A stretch of 64,000 bases of DNA from Pseudoalteromonas haloplanktis ATCC 14393 (lineage in GTDB: Bacteria > Pseudomonadota > Gammaproteobacteria > Enterobacterales > Alteromonadaceae). Shown here one piece after another: positions 63,125-64,000 of the stretch (the stretch's first letter is position 1; the number at the start of each line of letters is the position of its first letter). The position numbers and the translations under genes were made by a program. Below the pieces are notes generated by a model. That model searched no databases and was not told the DNA's origin. It was given only the letters and a program-made list of their open reading frames with translations. The DNA lies in assembly GCF_000238355.1 (NCBI RefSeq), contig NZ_AHCA01000001.1:1-64000 (forward strand), in the 5' to 3' direction.

Positions 63125-63718
63125 TTAACTCGGGGTAAGCGCTTTTTCAATTAACGGTACTAGCGGCGAAGGTAACGTAATATTACCGGCTAGCACGAAA
63201 CTATGTGCTTCTGTAGACATTTTTTGCCAAGTACGTTGCAAAATCCCAATCCACTTTTGTTCATCGTAATCCGGTTTGGTTTGTGCGAATGCCAACATAT
63301 AATGCTCAATAAACACTAAACTTGCGATGTCTTCAACTAATTGACTATCAGGGTTTCGCTTGATTTGCTTTTTCGCCACCGCGTTATACACTCGTTGCTG
63401 TTCGCTCTCAGAGCAGCCAGCCTGTTGCATTAATTCAATCACAGTATCAGCATGAAATACATACAGGGCACTGCGCCACTGATGATACCCTTGTTTATCC
63501 ATCGGGAAATTACTGCGCGGTGAACACCAACGTTTAATATGTTGGGCTCGAACAGCGATATGCATTAACTCATCAGCATCGGGTTTAAAGCGATTCAGCA
63601 TCTCGGTCATACGTTCTGAATATAAACGTTCTTTAGGCCACATTTTACCATTATGCTGTTCTAGGTTTGGATCGTGGCTGTTTGCCTCATCAATTAAGGC
63701 GATTAGGTGTTGCGACAT
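63125..63718 (-). CDS. DUF4202-family protein
   Basis: This 197-residue soluble protein matches DUF4202 from memory: ALIDEANSHDPN, YSERMTEMLNRFKPDADELMHIAVRAQHI, RWCSPRSNFPMDKQGYHQWR, and IEHYMLAFA. Several conserved His, Asp and Arg residues suggest an HD-like metal-dependent fold, but no activity is known. It precedes the zinc-ribbon gene with 36 bp between them. Confidence 0.75.
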   Translation of the reverse strand: MSQHLIALIDEANSHDPNLEQHNGKMWPKERLYSERMTEMLNRFKPDADELMHIAVRAQHIKRWCSPRSNFPMDKQGYHQWRSALYVFHADTVIELMQQAGCSESEQQRVYNAVAKKQIKRNPDSQLVEDIASLVFIEHYMLAFAQTKPDYDEQKWIGILQRTWQKMSTEAHSFVLAGNITLPSPLVPLIEKALTPS

Positions 63719-63827
63719 CGGTGACTCATTATTGTTATTTAGCGAATAGCTCTATTCTAATCAGCAAGTAGGTAATTAGCCAGAAGGAAAACTTTGCAAC
63801 ATAAAACAATTACGACTAGAGAGCTGA

Positions 63828-64000
63828 TTAATCAAATTGGCTTAAATCTCTCGCAATAGACTCATTTGGCTTTTCCACTAAGCGGCCCAGTTCAATACCC
63901 GCGTTTGAGACTACAACTGTCGGTGTATACTTTAGCTGATAGTGTTTGGCGATGCCTTCAGGGTCTTGCTTGTCATAACCCACAGCAACCAATTGCAAAC
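63828..64000 (-). CDS. Thioredoxin-fold protein, 3' end only
   Basis: Reading the minus strand from the right edge gives LQLVAVGYDKQDPEGIAKHY, then QLKYTPTVVVSN and a tail ending in DLSQFD and TAA. The YTPTVV segment matches the cis-proline loop of thioredoxin-like proteins. The rest, including any CxxC, lies beyond the window, so the subfamily cannot be told. Confidence 0.6.
   Translation of the reverse strand, partial: LQLVAVGYDKQDPEGIAKHYQLKYTPTVVVSNAGIELGRLVEKPNESIARDLSQFD

Overview
The window looks like chromosomal DNA of a marine gammaproteobacterium of the Alteromonadales, most likely Pseudoalteromonas. The reasons are the low G+C, the many TonB-dependent receptors, two polysaccharide utilisation loci, and a conserved rlmN-pilW-rodZ-ispG-hisS-yfgM-bamB-der gene row at the right end. 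The genus is inferred from gene content and order, because no rRNA is present.

Region 1 (about 1-7,600) is a defence island. It opens inside an OLD-family ATPase/TOPRIM nuclease gene followed directly by a UvrD-like helicase gene, a Gabija-type pair. A 1 kb stretch of mobile-element debris follows: an internally deleted IS1182-like element and the 3' remnant of a group II intron. Next, on the minus strand, is a retron-like unit: a phosphoribosyltransferase-like putative effector, a hairpin-rich 237 bp gap that I read as the msr-msd RNA, and a retron-type reverse transcriptase. Related 54 bp direct repeats bracket the intron debris and the retron.

Region 2 (about 7,950-23,320) is a fructan/sucrose utilisation locus. 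A LacI-family regulator faces a minus-strand operon encoding a SusC-like receptor, a SusD-like lipoprotein, a hexose transporter, a GH32 lipoprotein and a LacY-type transporter. Further right are a divergent fructokinase gene and a 1,150-residue multimodular GH32-like lipoprotein. Three near-identical ACAACGTTGT operators sit in the two promoter regions. A SusC/SusD pair is typical of Bacteroidota, so acquisition by transfer is likely.

Region 3 (about 23,800-47,000) is an alginate utilisation system. A FadR-type GntR regulator is followed by two TonB-dependent receptors, a beta-helix lipoprotein, and a long minus-strand operon. That operon runs from the putative DEH reductase through PL6 and PL17 lyases, kdgF, a uronate transporter, kdgK, eda, class II fba, fbp and a PL7 lyase. 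It covers depolymerisation, uptake, conversion to KDG, cleavage to pyruvate plus glyceraldehyde-3-phosphate, and gluconeogenic return of the triose to hexose phosphate. Repeated TTACCAA-type boxes lie ahead of the regulator, the first receptor, the beta-helix gene and the long operon, suggesting one regulon.

Region 4 (about 47,200-64,000) is core genome: trhP, a PAS chemotaxis transducer, a small lipoprotein, ndk, rlmN, a PilW-like protein fused to LysM domains, rodZ, ispG, hisS, yfgM, bamB, der, and several small proteins. It ends in a truncated thioredoxin-fold gene.
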